From the NCBI RefSeq assembly GCF_900108875.1, contig NZ_FNYJ01000005.1, positions 372,001 to 436,000 of the forward strand: a stretch of DNA of 64,000 nucleotides. Direction: 5' to 3'. Position numbers and translations under genes: made by a program. The DNA is from Pseudomonas sp. NFR16. GTDB lineage: Bacteria; Pseudomonadota; Gammaproteobacteria; Pseudomonadales; Pseudomonadaceae. The notes under the pieces were generated by a model. It saw nothing but the letters and a program-made list of their open reading frames with translations. It was not told where the DNA came from and ran no database searches. Positions 25,067 to 34,244 of the stretch are shown here, in pieces. The first letter of the stretch is position 1. The number at the start of each line of letters is the position of its first letter.

Positions 25067-25990
25067 ATGAAATTATCCGACTATGTTCGACTACTTGTCC
25101 TCGCCGCTATCTGGGGAGCAAGTTTTTTGTTCATGCGCGTTGCCGCCCCTGTGCTCGGCGCCTTACCTACCGCATTCTTCCGGGTATTACTCGGCGCCAT
25201 CGGTCTATTGGTCATTCTGGCCATTCTGAAAACCCGACACGAATTCCACGGGAAACTCAGAGCGACGCTTATTCTCGGCGTGATCAACTCTGGCATTCCG
25301 TTTTTGATGTACAGCATGGCGGCAATGTTACTGCCCGCCGGGTACTCGGCGATTCTCAATGCCACGACGCCGTTGATGGGTGTGTTGATTGGCTCGATGT
25401 TCTTCAATGACTCGCTGACGCCGAAGAAAGCGGCAGGTGTACTGACCGGTCTGGTCGGCATCACATTATTGACCACCACAGGGCCGATGACTTTCACCAG
25501 CACCGTCGTGATGGGCGCATTGGCGTGTCTGGTTGCGACCAGCTGCTACGGCGCCGCAGGATTCCTGACGCGTCAGTGGATTGCCGACAAGGGCGGACTG
25601 GATGCGAAGCTGGTCGCGTTCGGCAGTCAGATCGGAGCAACGTTATTCCTGGCGCCTTTCTTCGCCATTTCAGCAACGGTCAATCCGCCTGCCAGTTGGG
25701 GTGACGCGACCGTCTGGATGTCGCTCGCTGCAGTTGGCTTCATCTGCACGGCCTGCGCCTACATCTTGTACTTCCGGTTGATCGCCGACATCGGACCTGT
25801 TCGCTCCTTGACCGTGACATTCCTGATCCCGCCTTTTGGCGTGCTCTGGGGCGTGATGTTTCTTCACGAAAGTCTGTCTGCCGGGCACCTCTACGGCGGC
25901 GGGCTGATATGCCTGGCGGTCTGGTTCGTGCTAAGCAAGAGCAAACCCAAACCGGCACCCCAGACGCAGGACACGCCTGCGACCACCTGA
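25067..25990 (+). CDS. EamA-family (DMT) membrane exporter
   Basis: 307-residue drug/metabolite transporter with ten hydrophobic segments in two EamA repeats (about 5-135 and 150-290): AAIWGASFLFMRVAAPVLG in repeat one, and TVTFLIPPFGVLWGVMFLHES in repeat two. Such proteins export metabolites including amino acids. It is divergent from the LysR gene and lies 1.5 kb from the biosynthetic operon, so export of that product is plausible but unproven. GGGAAG precedes the ATG. Confidence 0.9.
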   Translation: MKLSDYVRLLVLAAIWGASFLFMRVAAPVLGALPTAFFRVLLGAIGLLVILAILKTRHEFHGKLRATLILGVINSGIPFLMYSMAAMLLPAGYSAILNATTPLMGVLIGSMFFNDSLTPKKAAGVLTGLVGITLLTTTGPMTFTSTVVMGALACLVATSCYGAAGFLTRQWIADKGGLDAKLVAFGSQIGATLFLAPFFAISATVNPPASWGDATVWMSLAAVGFICTACAYILYFRLIADIGPVRSLTVTFLIPPFGVLWGVMFLHESLSAGHLYGGGLICLAVWFVLSKSKPKPAPQTQDTPATT

Positions 25991-26174
25991 TTCAAAACTT
26001 ATCCACAATGTTGATACGCAGTTGTCTGGTGGCGTTGACCAGACGGGGCATGGCTGTGCCTCGAAAAGCGTCGACAGGGACATGAACAGGCTTTCGGAAG
26101 ACTGACATGGCGACACACACAAGCGCGTTGATCCCTCGGCAAATGGGCTGTGAGACTTCGGCGGAGTATGCAGG

Positions 26175-27098
26175 ATGAGCAGAGCGATCCCGTTGATAGC
26201 CCTTCGCACCTTCGTGGAAGTGTGCAAAGTCGGCAGCATGAAGCGCGCGGCTGACCATTTGTGCGTATCGCCTGCTGCCGTGAGCCAGCAGATCAAGGGT
26301 CTGGAGGATCAGATCGGCAAGCGCCTGTTCGAGCGCGACGCCAAAGGCATTCAGCTGACTGCCAGCGGCCGTGCTCTGTACGACGAGCTTGCAGACACAT
26401 TCGACGTGATCGAGAAAGCCTGGTCAGGCGCGTCGCTTAAACAGACTCGGCAAACCCGTCTGGTCATCAGCACGACCTCCACCATCGCCAGTTCCTGGTT
26501 GATTCCGGCCTTGGGCGATTTCAAGGCACGCTGTCCGAACGTCGAAATTTCCATCCAGATCTGCAACGGTCTGTCGGACCTCAAGCACGGGCATGTGGAT
26601 ATCTCCATCCAGCGCGAAATGGCCGCCAGCCCGGACAACCACGCCACTCGGCTCTGGTCGTCCTATCTCATCCCCGTTTGCAGCCCCGAGCTGCTCAGCA
26701 AACAGCGCAATATCGAAAGCCCGCAGGACTGCCTGACTTTCCCTTTGCTGCAGGACACCGAACGCAACTACTGGAAGGTGTGGATGAATGCATTCGGGAT
26801 GAATAACCGCAAAATGATCCAGGGTTCAAGTTATGGCGACGAATCGCTGTTGATAAGTGCCGCCTGCGCGGGGCAAGGCATCGCTCTGGTCAACAACGTA
26901 TTCGCCTCTGAAGCCTTGCAATCCAAACGCCTGGTGCAAGTCACCAATGCGACGTCAGAGCTGAAATTCGACTATTTCGTGTACTGCGCAAAAGAGCGGC
27001 GCGAGGAATGGGCGATTGTCGAGTTCATGAAATGGGCGGTGTTACAGGCAGGAAAAACCGCAAACGGGCCGGTACGTGAGGTGGGACAGGTCGCGTGA
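26175..27098 (+). CDS. LysR-family transcriptional regulator
   Basis: 307-residue LysR regulator, distinct from the one at 24005. HTH at about 5-65 (PLIALRTFVEVCKVGSMKRA, LCVSPAAVSQQIKGLEDQIG, LFERDAKGIQLTASG); effector domain from about 95. It is 184 bp downstream of the EamA gene on the same strand, and its target is not obvious; the nearest genes are EamA and glmS. A perfect DnaA box lies in the gap before it (25999-26007). A strong terminator follows. Confidence 0.9.
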   Translation: MSRAIPLIALRTFVEVCKVGSMKRAADHLCVSPAAVSQQIKGLEDQIGKRLFERDAKGIQLTASGRALYDELADTFDVIEKAWSGASLKQTRQTRLVISTTSTIASSWLIPALGDFKARCPNVEISIQICNGLSDLKHGHVDISIQREMAASPDNHATRLWSSYLIPVCSPELLSKQRNIESPQDCLTFPLLQDTERNYWKVWMNAFGMNNRKMIQGSSYGDESLLISAACAGQGIALVNNVFASEALQSKRLVQVTNATSELKFDYFVYCAKERREEWAIVEFMKWAVLQAGKTANGPVREVGQVA

Positions 27099-27116
27099 CG
27101 GGTTTATCCACAGGTG

Positions 27117-27148
27117 AAAAAAACCCACCTTATGGTGGGCTTTTTTTT
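27117..27148. terminator. Bidirectional terminator between LysR gene and glmS
   Basis: AAAAAAACCCACC, loop TTAT, GGTGGGC and then eight T. The A and T runs flank a GC-rich stem, so it serves both the plus-strand LysR gene and the minus-strand glmS. A perfect DnaA box lies on each side (27104 and 27164). Confidence 0.9.
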
Positions 27149-27173
27149 CCTTCATTCCCTCACTGTGGATAAC

Positions 27174-29009
27174 TCACTCCACCGTCACCGACTTCGCCAG
27201 ATTGCGAGGCTGGTCCACATCCGTGCCTTTGAGCACGGCGACGTAGTACGACAGCAGCTGCAGCGGGATGGTGTACAGGATCGGTGTCAGGGCATCGAGG
27301 ATGTGCGGCATCGAGATGACGTGGGTGCCTTCGCCGTTGATCATGCCAGCTTGTTCATCGGCGAACACGATGAGTTCGCCGCCACGGGCGCGGACTTCCT
27401 GCAGGTTGGATTTAAGCTTTTCCAGCAGTTCGTTGTTCGGGGCGACCGTCACCACCGGCATGTCGCTGTCCACCAATGCCAACGGGCCGTGTTTCAGCTC
27501 GCCGGCGGGGTAGGCTTCGGCATGAATGTAGGAGATCTCTTTGAGCTTCAGCGCCCCTTCCATCGCCACTGGGAACTGCGCGCCGCGACCCAGGAACAAC
27601 GTGTGGTTTTTCTCTGCGAACAGCTCGGCCACTTTTTCCACAGTGCTGTCCATCGCCAGCGCTTCGCCCAGACGCGTCGGCAGGCGACGCAGCTCCTCGA
27701 CCAGTTCCGCCTCTACGCCGGCAGCCAGCGTGCCTTTGACCTGACCCAGCGACAGCGTCAGCAGCATCAGCGCAACCAATTGGGTGGTAAAGGCTTTGGT
27801 TGAAGCGACACCGATTTCCGGTCCGGCCTGAGTCAGCAGTGTCAGGTCGGACTCACGAACCAGCGAGCTGATGCTGACGTTGCAGATTGCGAGGCTGGCC
27901 AGGAAACCCAAGTCCTTGGCGTTGCGCAGCGCTGCCAGCGTGTCGGCGGTTTCACCCGACTGCGAGATCGACACGAACAGCGTGTCCGGCTGAACCACGA
28001 CTTTGCGATAACGGAACTCGCTGGCGACTTCGACCTGGCATGGGATGCCCGCCAGCCCTTCCAGCCAGTAACGCGCGACCATCCCGGCGTGGTAACTGGT
28101 GCCGCAGGCAACGATTTGCACGTTGCGCACTTTGGCGAACAGTTCCGCCGCCTGCGGGCCGAACGCCTGAACCAGCACCTGCTGCTGACCCAGACGTCCT
28201 TCCAGCGTGCGCTGTACGACTTTTGGCTGCTCGTGGATTTCCTTGAGCATGAAGTGGCGGAACTCGCCCTTGTCGGCGGCTTCGGCACCTTCGCGGTACT
28301 GCACGACTTCACGCTCGACGGGCAGGCCCGCAACGGTCCAGATCTGCACGCTGTCGCGGCGGATCTCGGCAATGTCGCCCTCCTCCAGATACATGAAGCG
28401 GTCAGTCACCTGACGCAACGCCAGCTGATCCGATGCCAGAAAGTTTTCGCCCAGCCCCAGGCCCACCACCAGCGGGCTGCCGCTGCGCGCTGCAACCAGA
28501 CGATCCGGTTGTTTGGCGCTGATCACCGCCAGGCCATAAGCACCATGCAGTTCCTTGACCGTCGCCTTCAGCGCGGCAGTCAGATCAGGCGTGTCCTGCA
28601 GCTTATGGTGCAGCAGATGCACGATGACTTCGGTGTCGGTGTCGGAAGTGAACAGATAGCCCAATCCCTTCAAGCGCTCACGAAGTGGCTCGTGGTTTTC
28701 AATGATGCCGTTGTGGACGACAGCCAGCTCGCCGCTGGAAAAATGCGGGTGAGCATTGTGTTCAACCGGCGCGCCGTGAGTGGCCCAGCGGGTATGCGCG
28801 ATGCCAAGACGGCCGCCCAGCGGTTCGCCCGCCAGCGACTGCTCCAACTCGTTGACCTTGCCCACGCGGCGACGGCGCTCAAGCACACCGGCGTTGCTGA
28901 ACAGCGCTACACCGGCGCTATCGTAGCCGCGGTACTCCAGGCGCTTGAGGCCTTCGAGCAGGATGGCAGTGACATTACGTTCAGCGACGGCGCCGACAAT
29001 TCCACACAT
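27174..29009 (-). CDS. glmS: Glutamine--fructose-6-phosphate aminotransferase
   Basis: 611-residue cytoplasmic enzyme that makes glucosamine-6-phosphate from fructose-6-phosphate and glutamine, opening the UDP-GlcNAc pathway. The N-terminal glutaminase domain starts with MCGIVGAV (nucleophile Cys2) and has THGAPVEHNAHPH. Two SIS isomerase domains follow (about 285-430 and 455-600) with CGTSYHAG and SQSGETADT. The C-terminus DQPRNLAKSVTVE is the invariant ending that forms the fructose-6-phosphate site. AGGAG precedes the ATG. It lies 9 bp after the DeoR-type regulator gene and near glmU, as in other pseudomonads. Confidence 0.98.
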   Translation of the reverse strand: MCGIVGAVAERNVTAILLEGLKRLEYRGYDSAGVALFSNAGVLERRRRVGKVNELEQSLAGEPLGGRLGIAHTRWATHGAPVEHNAHPHFSSGELAVVHNGIIENHEPLRERLKGLGYLFTSDTDTEVIVHLLHHKLQDTPDLTAALKATVKELHGAYGLAVISAKQPDRLVAARSGSPLVVGLGLGENFLASDQLALRQVTDRFMYLEEGDIAEIRRDSVQIWTVAGLPVEREVVQYREGAEAADKGEFRHFMLKEIHEQPKVVQRTLEGRLGQQQVLVQAFGPQAAELFAKVRNVQIVACGTSYHAGMVARYWLEGLAGIPCQVEVASEFRYRKVVVQPDTLFVSISQSGETADTLAALRNAKDLGFLASLAICNVSISSLVRESDLTLLTQAGPEIGVASTKAFTTQLVALMLLTLSLGQVKGTLAAGVEAELVEELRRLPTRLGEALAMDSTVEKVAELFAEKNHTLFLGRGAQFPVAMEGALKLKEISYIHAEAYPAGELKHGPLALVDSDMPVVTVAPNNELLEKLKSNLQEVRARGGELIVFADEQAGMINGEGTHVISMPHILDALTPILYTIPLQLLSYYVAVLKGTDVDQPRNLAKSVTVE

Positions 29010-29018
29010 GGTCTTCTC

Positions 29019-29786
29019 CTAGGAAACAGCGGCGCAGATCAACGTCACGCCGCGAGCCTGAATTTGGTCGCGCGCCTCCTGAGGCAGGCGATCATCGGTA
29101 ATTAGGGTATGGACGCTGCTCCAGGGCAGCTCCAGATTGGGAATTTTGCGGCCGACTTTGTCGGCTTCGACCATCACGATCACTTCGCGGGCGACCTCAG
29201 CCATGACGCGGCTAAGACCCAACAGCTCGTTGAAGGTGGTGGTGCCACGCGCCAGATCGATTCCATCGGCGCCAATGAACAACTGATCGAAATCGTAGGA
29301 ACGCAACACCTGCTCGGCGACTTGGCCCTGGAACGACTCCGAATGCGGGTCCCAGGTGCCTCCCGTCATCAGCAACACCGGCTCATGCTCCAGCTCGCCC
29401 AACGCATTGGCGACGTGCAACGAGTTGGTCATCACCACCAGGCCCGGCTGCAACCCCAGTTCTGGAATCATTGCGGCGGTCGTGCTGCCACTGTCGATAA
29501 TGATTCGAGCATGTTCGCGGATTCGGGCAACAGCAGCCCGGGCGATGGCTTGCTTATGGCGAGAAACCGGCTGGCCAGGCTCGCCGATCAGTTCTTGAGG
29601 CATGGGCACCGCGCCGCCGTAACGCCTGAGTAGCAGGCCATTACTCTCCAGCGCAGCCAAATCCTTTCGAACCGTAACTTCGGAGGTTTCAAAACGCTTG
29701 GCCAGTTCATCCACACTGACCTCGCCCTGCTCGTTAAGCAGCGCGAGGATGTTATGGCGACGCTGGGGCGTATTGCGTTTCGACAT
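29019..29786 (-). CDS. glmR: DeoR-family regulator of glucosamine metabolism (GlmR-type)
   Basis: 255-residue DeoR/GlpR-type repressor. N-terminal HTH (TPQRRHNILALLNEQGEVSV, LAKRFETSEVTVRKDLAALE) and a C-terminal sugar-phosphate sensor domain with IIDSGSTTAAMIPEL and FIGADGIDLARG. The ATG at 29786 is chosen because homologues begin with SKRNTPQRR; the longer frame starts with TTG at 29825. It sits directly before glmS (9-bp gap), the arrangement from which P. aeruginosa GlmR takes its name, so it probably controls glmS according to an amino-sugar phosphate. TTCG-containing repeats lie just upstream. Confidence 0.85.
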   Translation of the reverse strand: MSKRNTPQRRHNILALLNEQGEVSVDELAKRFETSEVTVRKDLAALESNGLLLRRYGGAVPMPQELIGEPGQPVSRHKQAIARAAVARIREHARIIIDSGSTTAAMIPELGLQPGLVVMTNSLHVANALGELEHEPVLLMTGGTWDPHSESFQGQVAEQVLRSYDFDQLFIGADGIDLARGTTTFNELLGLSRVMAEVAREVIVMVEADKVGRKIPNLELPWSSVHTLITDDRLPQEARDQIQARGVTLICAAVS

Positions 29787-29798
29787 GATGAGCTTAAG

Positions 29799-29820
29799 TT
29801 TCGTTTCGAAAGATAACGAA
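29799..29820. promoter_or_regulatory. TTTCG/CGAA repeats upstream of glmR
   Basis: TTTCGTTTCGAAAGATAACG (from 29799) contains TTTCG twice and CGAA twice, with the palindrome TTTCGAAA in the centre. DeoR/GlpR-family repressors often bind TTCG-core repeats, so this may be an autoregulatory site. The surrounding 183-bp gap (29787-29969) also holds a perfect DnaA box (29960-29968). Confidence 0.4.
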
Positions 29821-29969
29821 GGCAATAGAAACCTATCGAATGGTATTCGTCAAGTGTCGAGGGGGCGATTATGCTCAGCGGACGGCTGTGAATAACTTAC
29901 GATCCGGCTGGGAGGTGAATAGGCCTGACGTGCATAACTGGGGTCAGGCCAGATTCGCGTGTGGATAAG

Positions 29970-31337
29970 TCAGTCTTTCTTGATCTTGACCGGCCGCTTC
30001 CAGCCGTCGATGTTGCGTTGACGAGCACGGGCCACGGCCAGTTGCGCGGGCGCGATGTCCTGATTGATGGTCGAGCCCGCAGCCGTGCTGGCGCCGGATG
30101 AGATATTCACAGGCGCTACCAGTGAATTGTTGGAGCCGATGAACACATCCTCGCCCATCACGGTTTTGTGTTTGTTAGCGCCGTCATAGTTGCAGGTGAT
30201 GGTGCCGGCGCCAATGTTGGTTCGCGCTCCGATCACTGCGTCTCCCAGATAAGTGAGATGCCCGGCCTTGGCGCCCTCGCCCAGGTGAGCATTCTTGAGT
30301 TCGACGAAGTTACCCACATGCGCTCGCGCTTCAAGAACGCTGCCCGGTCGCAGTCGGGCAAACGGGCCCGCATCGGCTGCTTCTCCAACGACAGCACCTT
30401 CCAGATGACTGTTGGCCTTGATCATCGAGCCTTTGCGCAGCGTCGAGTCCCTGATCACGCAGTTCGGGCCAATGGAGACGTCGTCCTCGATGACCACACG
30501 ACCTTCGAGAATCACGTTCACGTCGATCATCACGTCTCGACCGACTGTGACTTCTCCGCGTACATCAAAACGAGCCGGATCACGCAGCGTGACCCCTAGC
30601 GCCATCAGACGGCGTGCCTCGCGCAGCTGATAATGACGTTCGAGCTCGGCCAATTGCTTGCGGTCATTGGCGCCTTGCACTTCCATCGCATCATGCGGCT
30701 GGGCTGTCGCGACCCTCAAACCATCATTGACGGCCATCGCGATGACGTCCGTCAGGTAGTACTCACCCTGAGCATTGTTGTTCGACAGACGACCGAGCCA
30801 ATCGGCCAGGCGCTTGCCAGGCACCGCCAGGATGCCGGTGTTGCCTTCCTTGATCGCCCGCTGCGCCTCGGTTGCGTCCTTGTGCTCCACAATGGCCGAA
30901 ACATCGTTTTGCTCATCGCGGACGATCCGGCCATAGCCTGTAGGGTCATCGAGGCTGACGGTCAGCAGGCCCAGCTGCCGGTCATTCACCAGGGTGAGCA
31001 AACGCTGCAGGGTTTCCACTTCGATCAGCGGCACGTCGCCGTAAAGAATCAGCACAGTGTCCGCACTCAACACCGGCAGCGCTTGAGCCACGGCGTGGCC
31101 AGTGCCCAGCTGTTTATCCTGCAGCACGAAATTCAGGTCCTCGGCTGCCAGCTGTTCGCGCACTCGTTCAGCGCCATGACCGATGACGACGTGAATACCC
31201 TGAGGCGAAAGCTGGCGAGCGCTGTGGATAACATGGCCGAGCATGCTGTTGCCAGCAACAGGATGCAGAACCTTGGGCAAAGCGGAGCGCATACGAGTGC
31301 CCTGACCGGCCGCGAGAATGACGATATCGAGTGACAT
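29970..31337 (-). CDS. glmU: Bifunctional GlmU: N-acetyltransferase and UDP-GlcNAc pyrophosphorylase
   Basis: 455-residue enzyme making UDP-N-acetylglucosamine from glucosamine-1-phosphate, acetyl-CoA and UTP. The N-terminal pyrophosphorylase domain begins with VILAAGQGTRMRSALPKVLH (about 6-25). The C-terminal half is a left-handed beta-helix of hexapeptide repeats (ARLRPGSVLEARAHVGNFVE, VIGARTNIGAGTITCNYDG). The frame is open to 31565, but ATG 31337 gives the normal length (E. coli 456). It works with glmS downstream; the phosphoglucosamine mutase gene is elsewhere. Confidence 0.97.
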   Translation of the reverse strand: MSLDIVILAAGQGTRMRSALPKVLHPVAGNSMLGHVIHSARQLSPQGIHVVIGHGAERVREQLAAEDLNFVLQDKQLGTGHAVAQALPVLSADTVLILYGDVPLIEVETLQRLLTLVNDRQLGLLTVSLDDPTGYGRIVRDEQNDVSAIVEHKDATEAQRAIKEGNTGILAVPGKRLADWLGRLSNNNAQGEYYLTDVIAMAVNDGLRVATAQPHDAMEVQGANDRKQLAELERHYQLREARRLMALGVTLRDPARFDVRGEVTVGRDVMIDVNVILEGRVVIEDDVSIGPNCVIRDSTLRKGSMIKANSHLEGAVVGEAADAGPFARLRPGSVLEARAHVGNFVELKNAHLGEGAKAGHLTYLGDAVIGARTNIGAGTITCNYDGANKHKTVMGEDVFIGSNNSLVAPVNISSGASTAAGSTINQDIAPAQLAVARARQRNIDGWKRPVKIKKD

Positions 31338-31394
31338 GAAGAGATTCCAGGCAGGCGAGCCGCGGCAATATCCGGGCTGGTATTCAGAAGAAAG

Positions 31395-31430
31395 CCAAAA
31401 AAGAAAAAGGGTAGCCGAGGCTACCCTTTT
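31395..31430 (-). terminator. Terminator of the atp operon
   Basis: Read on the minus strand: AAAAGGGTAGCC, loop TC, GGCTACCCTTTT, then TCTTTTTTGG. It is a strong stem with a T-run, 29 bp past the atpC stop. The A-run allows some activity in the other direction. Confidence 0.92.
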
Positions 31431-31458
31431 ACTCAATCGCGCATGAAAGCTGCCGGCC

Positions 31459-31884
31459 TTAGCCGCCAAACTTCTTGCGAATTTGCTGAACGGTGCGCAG
31501 CTGGGCTGCGGCTTCCGCCAGACGTGCAGCAGCAGATCCGTAGTCGAAATCTGCGCCTTTTTCATTCAGGGCTTTCTCGGCCGCCTTGACGGCTTCCTGA
31601 GCAGAGGCTTCGTCCAGGTCGGCAGCGCGTTGCACGGTATCGGCAAGCACTTTGACCATGTTCGGTTGAACCTCAAGGAAACCACCGGAGATGTAAAACA
31701 CCTCGGCTTCTCCACCCTGCTTGATCAGACGGATCGGACCTGGCTTCAGATCAGTGATCAACGGCGCGTGACCTGGAGCAATACCGATATCACCCAGGTT
31801 ACCGTGTGCAATCACCATCTCGACCAGACCGGAGAAAATCTCTCCTTCCGCGCTGACGATATCGCAATGGACTGTCATAGCCAT
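31459..31884 (-). CDS. atpC: F1Fo ATP synthase subunit epsilon
   Basis: 141-residue epsilon subunit of the F1 central stalk. The N-terminal beta-sandwich (MTVHCDIVSAEGEIFSGLVE, GDIGIAPGHAPLITDLKPGP) and C-terminal helical hairpin (AAARLAEAAAQLRTVQQIRK) are complete. Last gene of the atp operon; a terminator follows. Two ATG codons at the start (31884 and 31878) are both possible; the first is used in homologues. Confidence 0.98.
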   Translation of the reverse strand: MAMTVHCDIVSAEGEIFSGLVEMVIAHGNLGDIGIAPGHAPLITDLKPGPIRLIKQGGEAEVFYISGGFLEVQPNMVKVLADTVQRAADLDEASAQEAVKAAEKALNEKGADFDYGSAAARLAEAAAQLRTVQQIRKKFGG

Positions 31885-31928
31885 TTGCCTGCCTCAACCT
31901 GATTAGCGCCCGTTGCCGGGCGCCTGGA

Positions 31929-33305
31929 TTACAGTTTCTTGGCTTTCTCGATCGCTTCTTCGATGCCGCCGACCATGTAGAACGCTTGTTCTGGCAGATG
32001 GTCGTACTCACCGGCGAGGATGCCTTTGAAGCCAGCAATGGTGTCTTTCAGGGAAACGTATTTACCCGATGCACCGGTGAAGACTTCAGCCACGAAGAAC
32101 GGCTGCGACAGGAAGCGCTGAATCTTACGAGCGCGGGATACCAACTGCTTGTCGGTTTCCGACAGCTCGTCCATACCCAGGATCGCGATGATGTCTTTCA
32201 GCTCTTTGTAACGCTGCAGAACGTACTGAACGCCGCGAGCGGTGTCGTAGTGGTCCTGGCCGATCACGTTCGGGTCCAGCTGGCGCGAAGTGGAGTCCAG
32301 TGGATCAACCGCCGGGTAGATACCCAGGGAAGCGATGTCACGGGACAGAACGACGGTGGCGTCCAGGTGGGCGAAGGTGGTCGCTGGCGACGGGTCGGTC
32401 AAGTCGTCCGCGGGTACGTATACCGCTTGGATCGAGGTGATCGAACCTTCCTTGGTCGAAGTGATGCGCTCTTGCAGCACGCCCATCTCCTCAGCCAGAG
32501 TCGGCTGGTAACCTACTGCCGAAGGCATACGGCCCAGCAGTGCGGATACTTCGGTACCGGCCAGTGTGTAACGGTAGATGTTGTCGACGAACAGCAGAAC
32601 GTCGTTACCTTCGTCACGGAATTTCTCGGCCATGGTCAGACCGGTCAAAGCAACGCGCAGACGGTTTCCCGGCGGCTCGTTCATCTGGCCGTATACCAGT
32701 GCCACTTTGTCCAGAACGTTGGAGTCCTTCATCTCGTGGTAGAAGTCGTTACCCTCACGAGTACGCTCACCCACACCGGCGAACACGGAATAACCGCTGT
32801 GCTCGATGGCGATGTTACGGATCAGTTCCATCATGTTTACGGTCTTGCCGACACCGGCACCACCGAACAGACCGACTTTACCGCCCTTGGCGAACGGGCA
32901 AACCAGGTCGATAACCTTGATGCCGGTTTCCAGCAGGTCGTTACCGCCTGCCTGGTCAGCGAACGAAGGCGCAGGACGGTGAATGCCCCAGCGCTCTTCG
33001 GTGTCGATCGGACCGGCTTCGTCGATCGGGTTACCCAGAACGTCCATGATCCGGCCCAGCGTCGCTTTACCGACCGGTACGGAGATGGCTGCGCCGCTGT
33101 CGATGACGTCCAGACCGCGCTTCAAGCCTTCGGTGGAACCCATCGCAATGGTACGAACTACGCCGTCGCCCAGCTGCTGCTGAACTTCCAGGGTAGTTTC
33201 CGCGCCTTGTACTTTCAGCGCGTTGTAGATGCTCGGTACGCTGTCGCGTGGAAATTCCACGTCGATCACGGCGCCGATGATTTGAACGATACGTCCGCTA
33301 CTCAT
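31929..33305 (-). CDS. atpD: F1Fo ATP synthase subunit beta
   Basis: 458-residue catalytic subunit of F1. Walker A GGAGVGKTVNMMELI (about 150-165), the catalytic Glu region GERTREGND, and Walker B in DVLLFVDNIYR are all present. Length is as usual. It lies 44 bp before atpC and 28 bp after atpG in operon order. Confidence 0.99.
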   Translation of the reverse strand: MSSGRIVQIIGAVIDVEFPRDSVPSIYNALKVQGAETTLEVQQQLGDGVVRTIAMGSTEGLKRGLDVIDSGAAISVPVGKATLGRIMDVLGNPIDEAGPIDTEERWGIHRPAPSFADQAGGNDLLETGIKVIDLVCPFAKGGKVGLFGGAGVGKTVNMMELIRNIAIEHSGYSVFAGVGERTREGNDFYHEMKDSNVLDKVALVYGQMNEPPGNRLRVALTGLTMAEKFRDEGNDVLLFVDNIYRYTLAGTEVSALLGRMPSAVGYQPTLAEEMGVLQERITSTKEGSITSIQAVYVPADDLTDPSPATTFAHLDATVVLSRDIASLGIYPAVDPLDSTSRQLDPNVIGQDHYDTARGVQYVLQRYKELKDIIAILGMDELSETDKQLVSRARKIQRFLSQPFFVAEVFTGASGKYVSLKDTIAGFKGILAGEYDHLPEQAFYMVGGIEEAIEKAKKL

Positions 33306-33333
33306 TAGCTGGATCCTCTGAATATTTGAACCG

Positions 33334-34194
33334 TTAAACCGCGGCAGCGCCGCCGACGATTTCCGAGATCTCTTGGGTGATCGCTGCCTGACGCGCCTTG
33401 TTGTAGATCAGCTGCAAATCGCTGATCAGGTCACCGGCGTTGTCAGTGGCGTTCTTCATTGCGATCATCCGCGCAGCTTGTTCAGCCGCGTTGTTCTCGA
33501 CCACCGCCTGATAGACCTGCGACTCCACGTAACGGACCATCAAGCCGTCCAGCAGCTCTTTGGCGTCGGGTTCGTACAGGTAATCCCAGTGGTGCTTGAG
33601 TTCTTGATCCTGGGTGGCGACCAACGGAATCAACTGTTCCACCGTTGGCTGCTGAGTCATGGTGTTGATGAACTTGTTGGATACCACGGACAGGCGGTCA
33701 ATACGGCCCTCCAGGTAGGCATCCAGCATCACCTTGACGCTGCCGATCAAATCGTTGATCGATGGCTCTTCGCCCAAGTGGCTGATCGCAGCGACGACGT
33801 TACCGCCGAAGTTGCGGAAAAACGCCGCACCTTTGCTGCCGACCACGCACAGATCGATCTCTACGCCGTTTTCACGGTTCTTCGCCATGTCCTTGACCAA
33901 AGCCTTGAACAGGTTGGTATTCAAGCCACCGCAAAGACCACGGTCACTGCTCACCACGATATAACCGGCACGCTTTACTTCGCGGTCGATCATGAACGGG
34001 TGGCGGTATTCCGGGTTAGCGTTGGCAAGATGACCAATCACCTGGCGGATGCGCTCCGCGTAAGGACGGCTAGCAGCCATGCGCATTTGAGCCTTGCGCA
34101 TTTTGCTGACCGCCACTTTTTCCATGGCGCTGGTGATCTTTTGCGTGCTTTTGATGCTCGCAATCTTGCTGCGAATCTCTTTTGCGCCTGCCAT
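33334..34194 (-). CDS. atpG: F1Fo ATP synthase subunit gamma
   Basis: 286-residue rotor subunit. The N-terminal helix (GAKEIRSKIASIKSTQKITS) and C-terminal helix (MKNATDNAGDLISDLQLIYN), which form the coiled-coil shaft inside the alpha/beta ring, are both conserved. SSDRGLCGGLN is the family signature. Operon position between atpA and atpD. Confidence 0.99.
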   Translation of the reverse strand: MAGAKEIRSKIASIKSTQKITSAMEKVAVSKMRKAQMRMAASRPYAERIRQVIGHLANANPEYRHPFMIDREVKRAGYIVVSSDRGLCGGLNTNLFKALVKDMAKNRENGVEIDLCVVGSKGAAFFRNFGGNVVAAISHLGEEPSINDLIGSVKVMLDAYLEGRIDRLSVVSNKFINTMTQQPTVEQLIPLVATQDQELKHHWDYLYEPDAKELLDGLMVRYVESQVYQAVVENNAAEQAARMIAMKNATDNAGDLISDLQLIYNKARQAAITQEISEIVGGAAAV

Positions 34195-34244
34195 GTAACA
34201 CCTATCAGGTTAGCAAGCGGGAGCCTCGCGGCTCCCGCTGCGGC

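Noticed and set aside
29010..29018. glmS riboswitch-ribozyme
   Set aside because: The gap before glmS is 9 bp, too short, and a DeoR-type regulator gene precedes it instead.
31986..33308. Plus-strand open frame of 440 codons
   Set aside because: Exactly antisense to atpD and without homology. Similar long antisense frames lie over atpA, glmU, glmS, gyrB and glyS and are also shadows.
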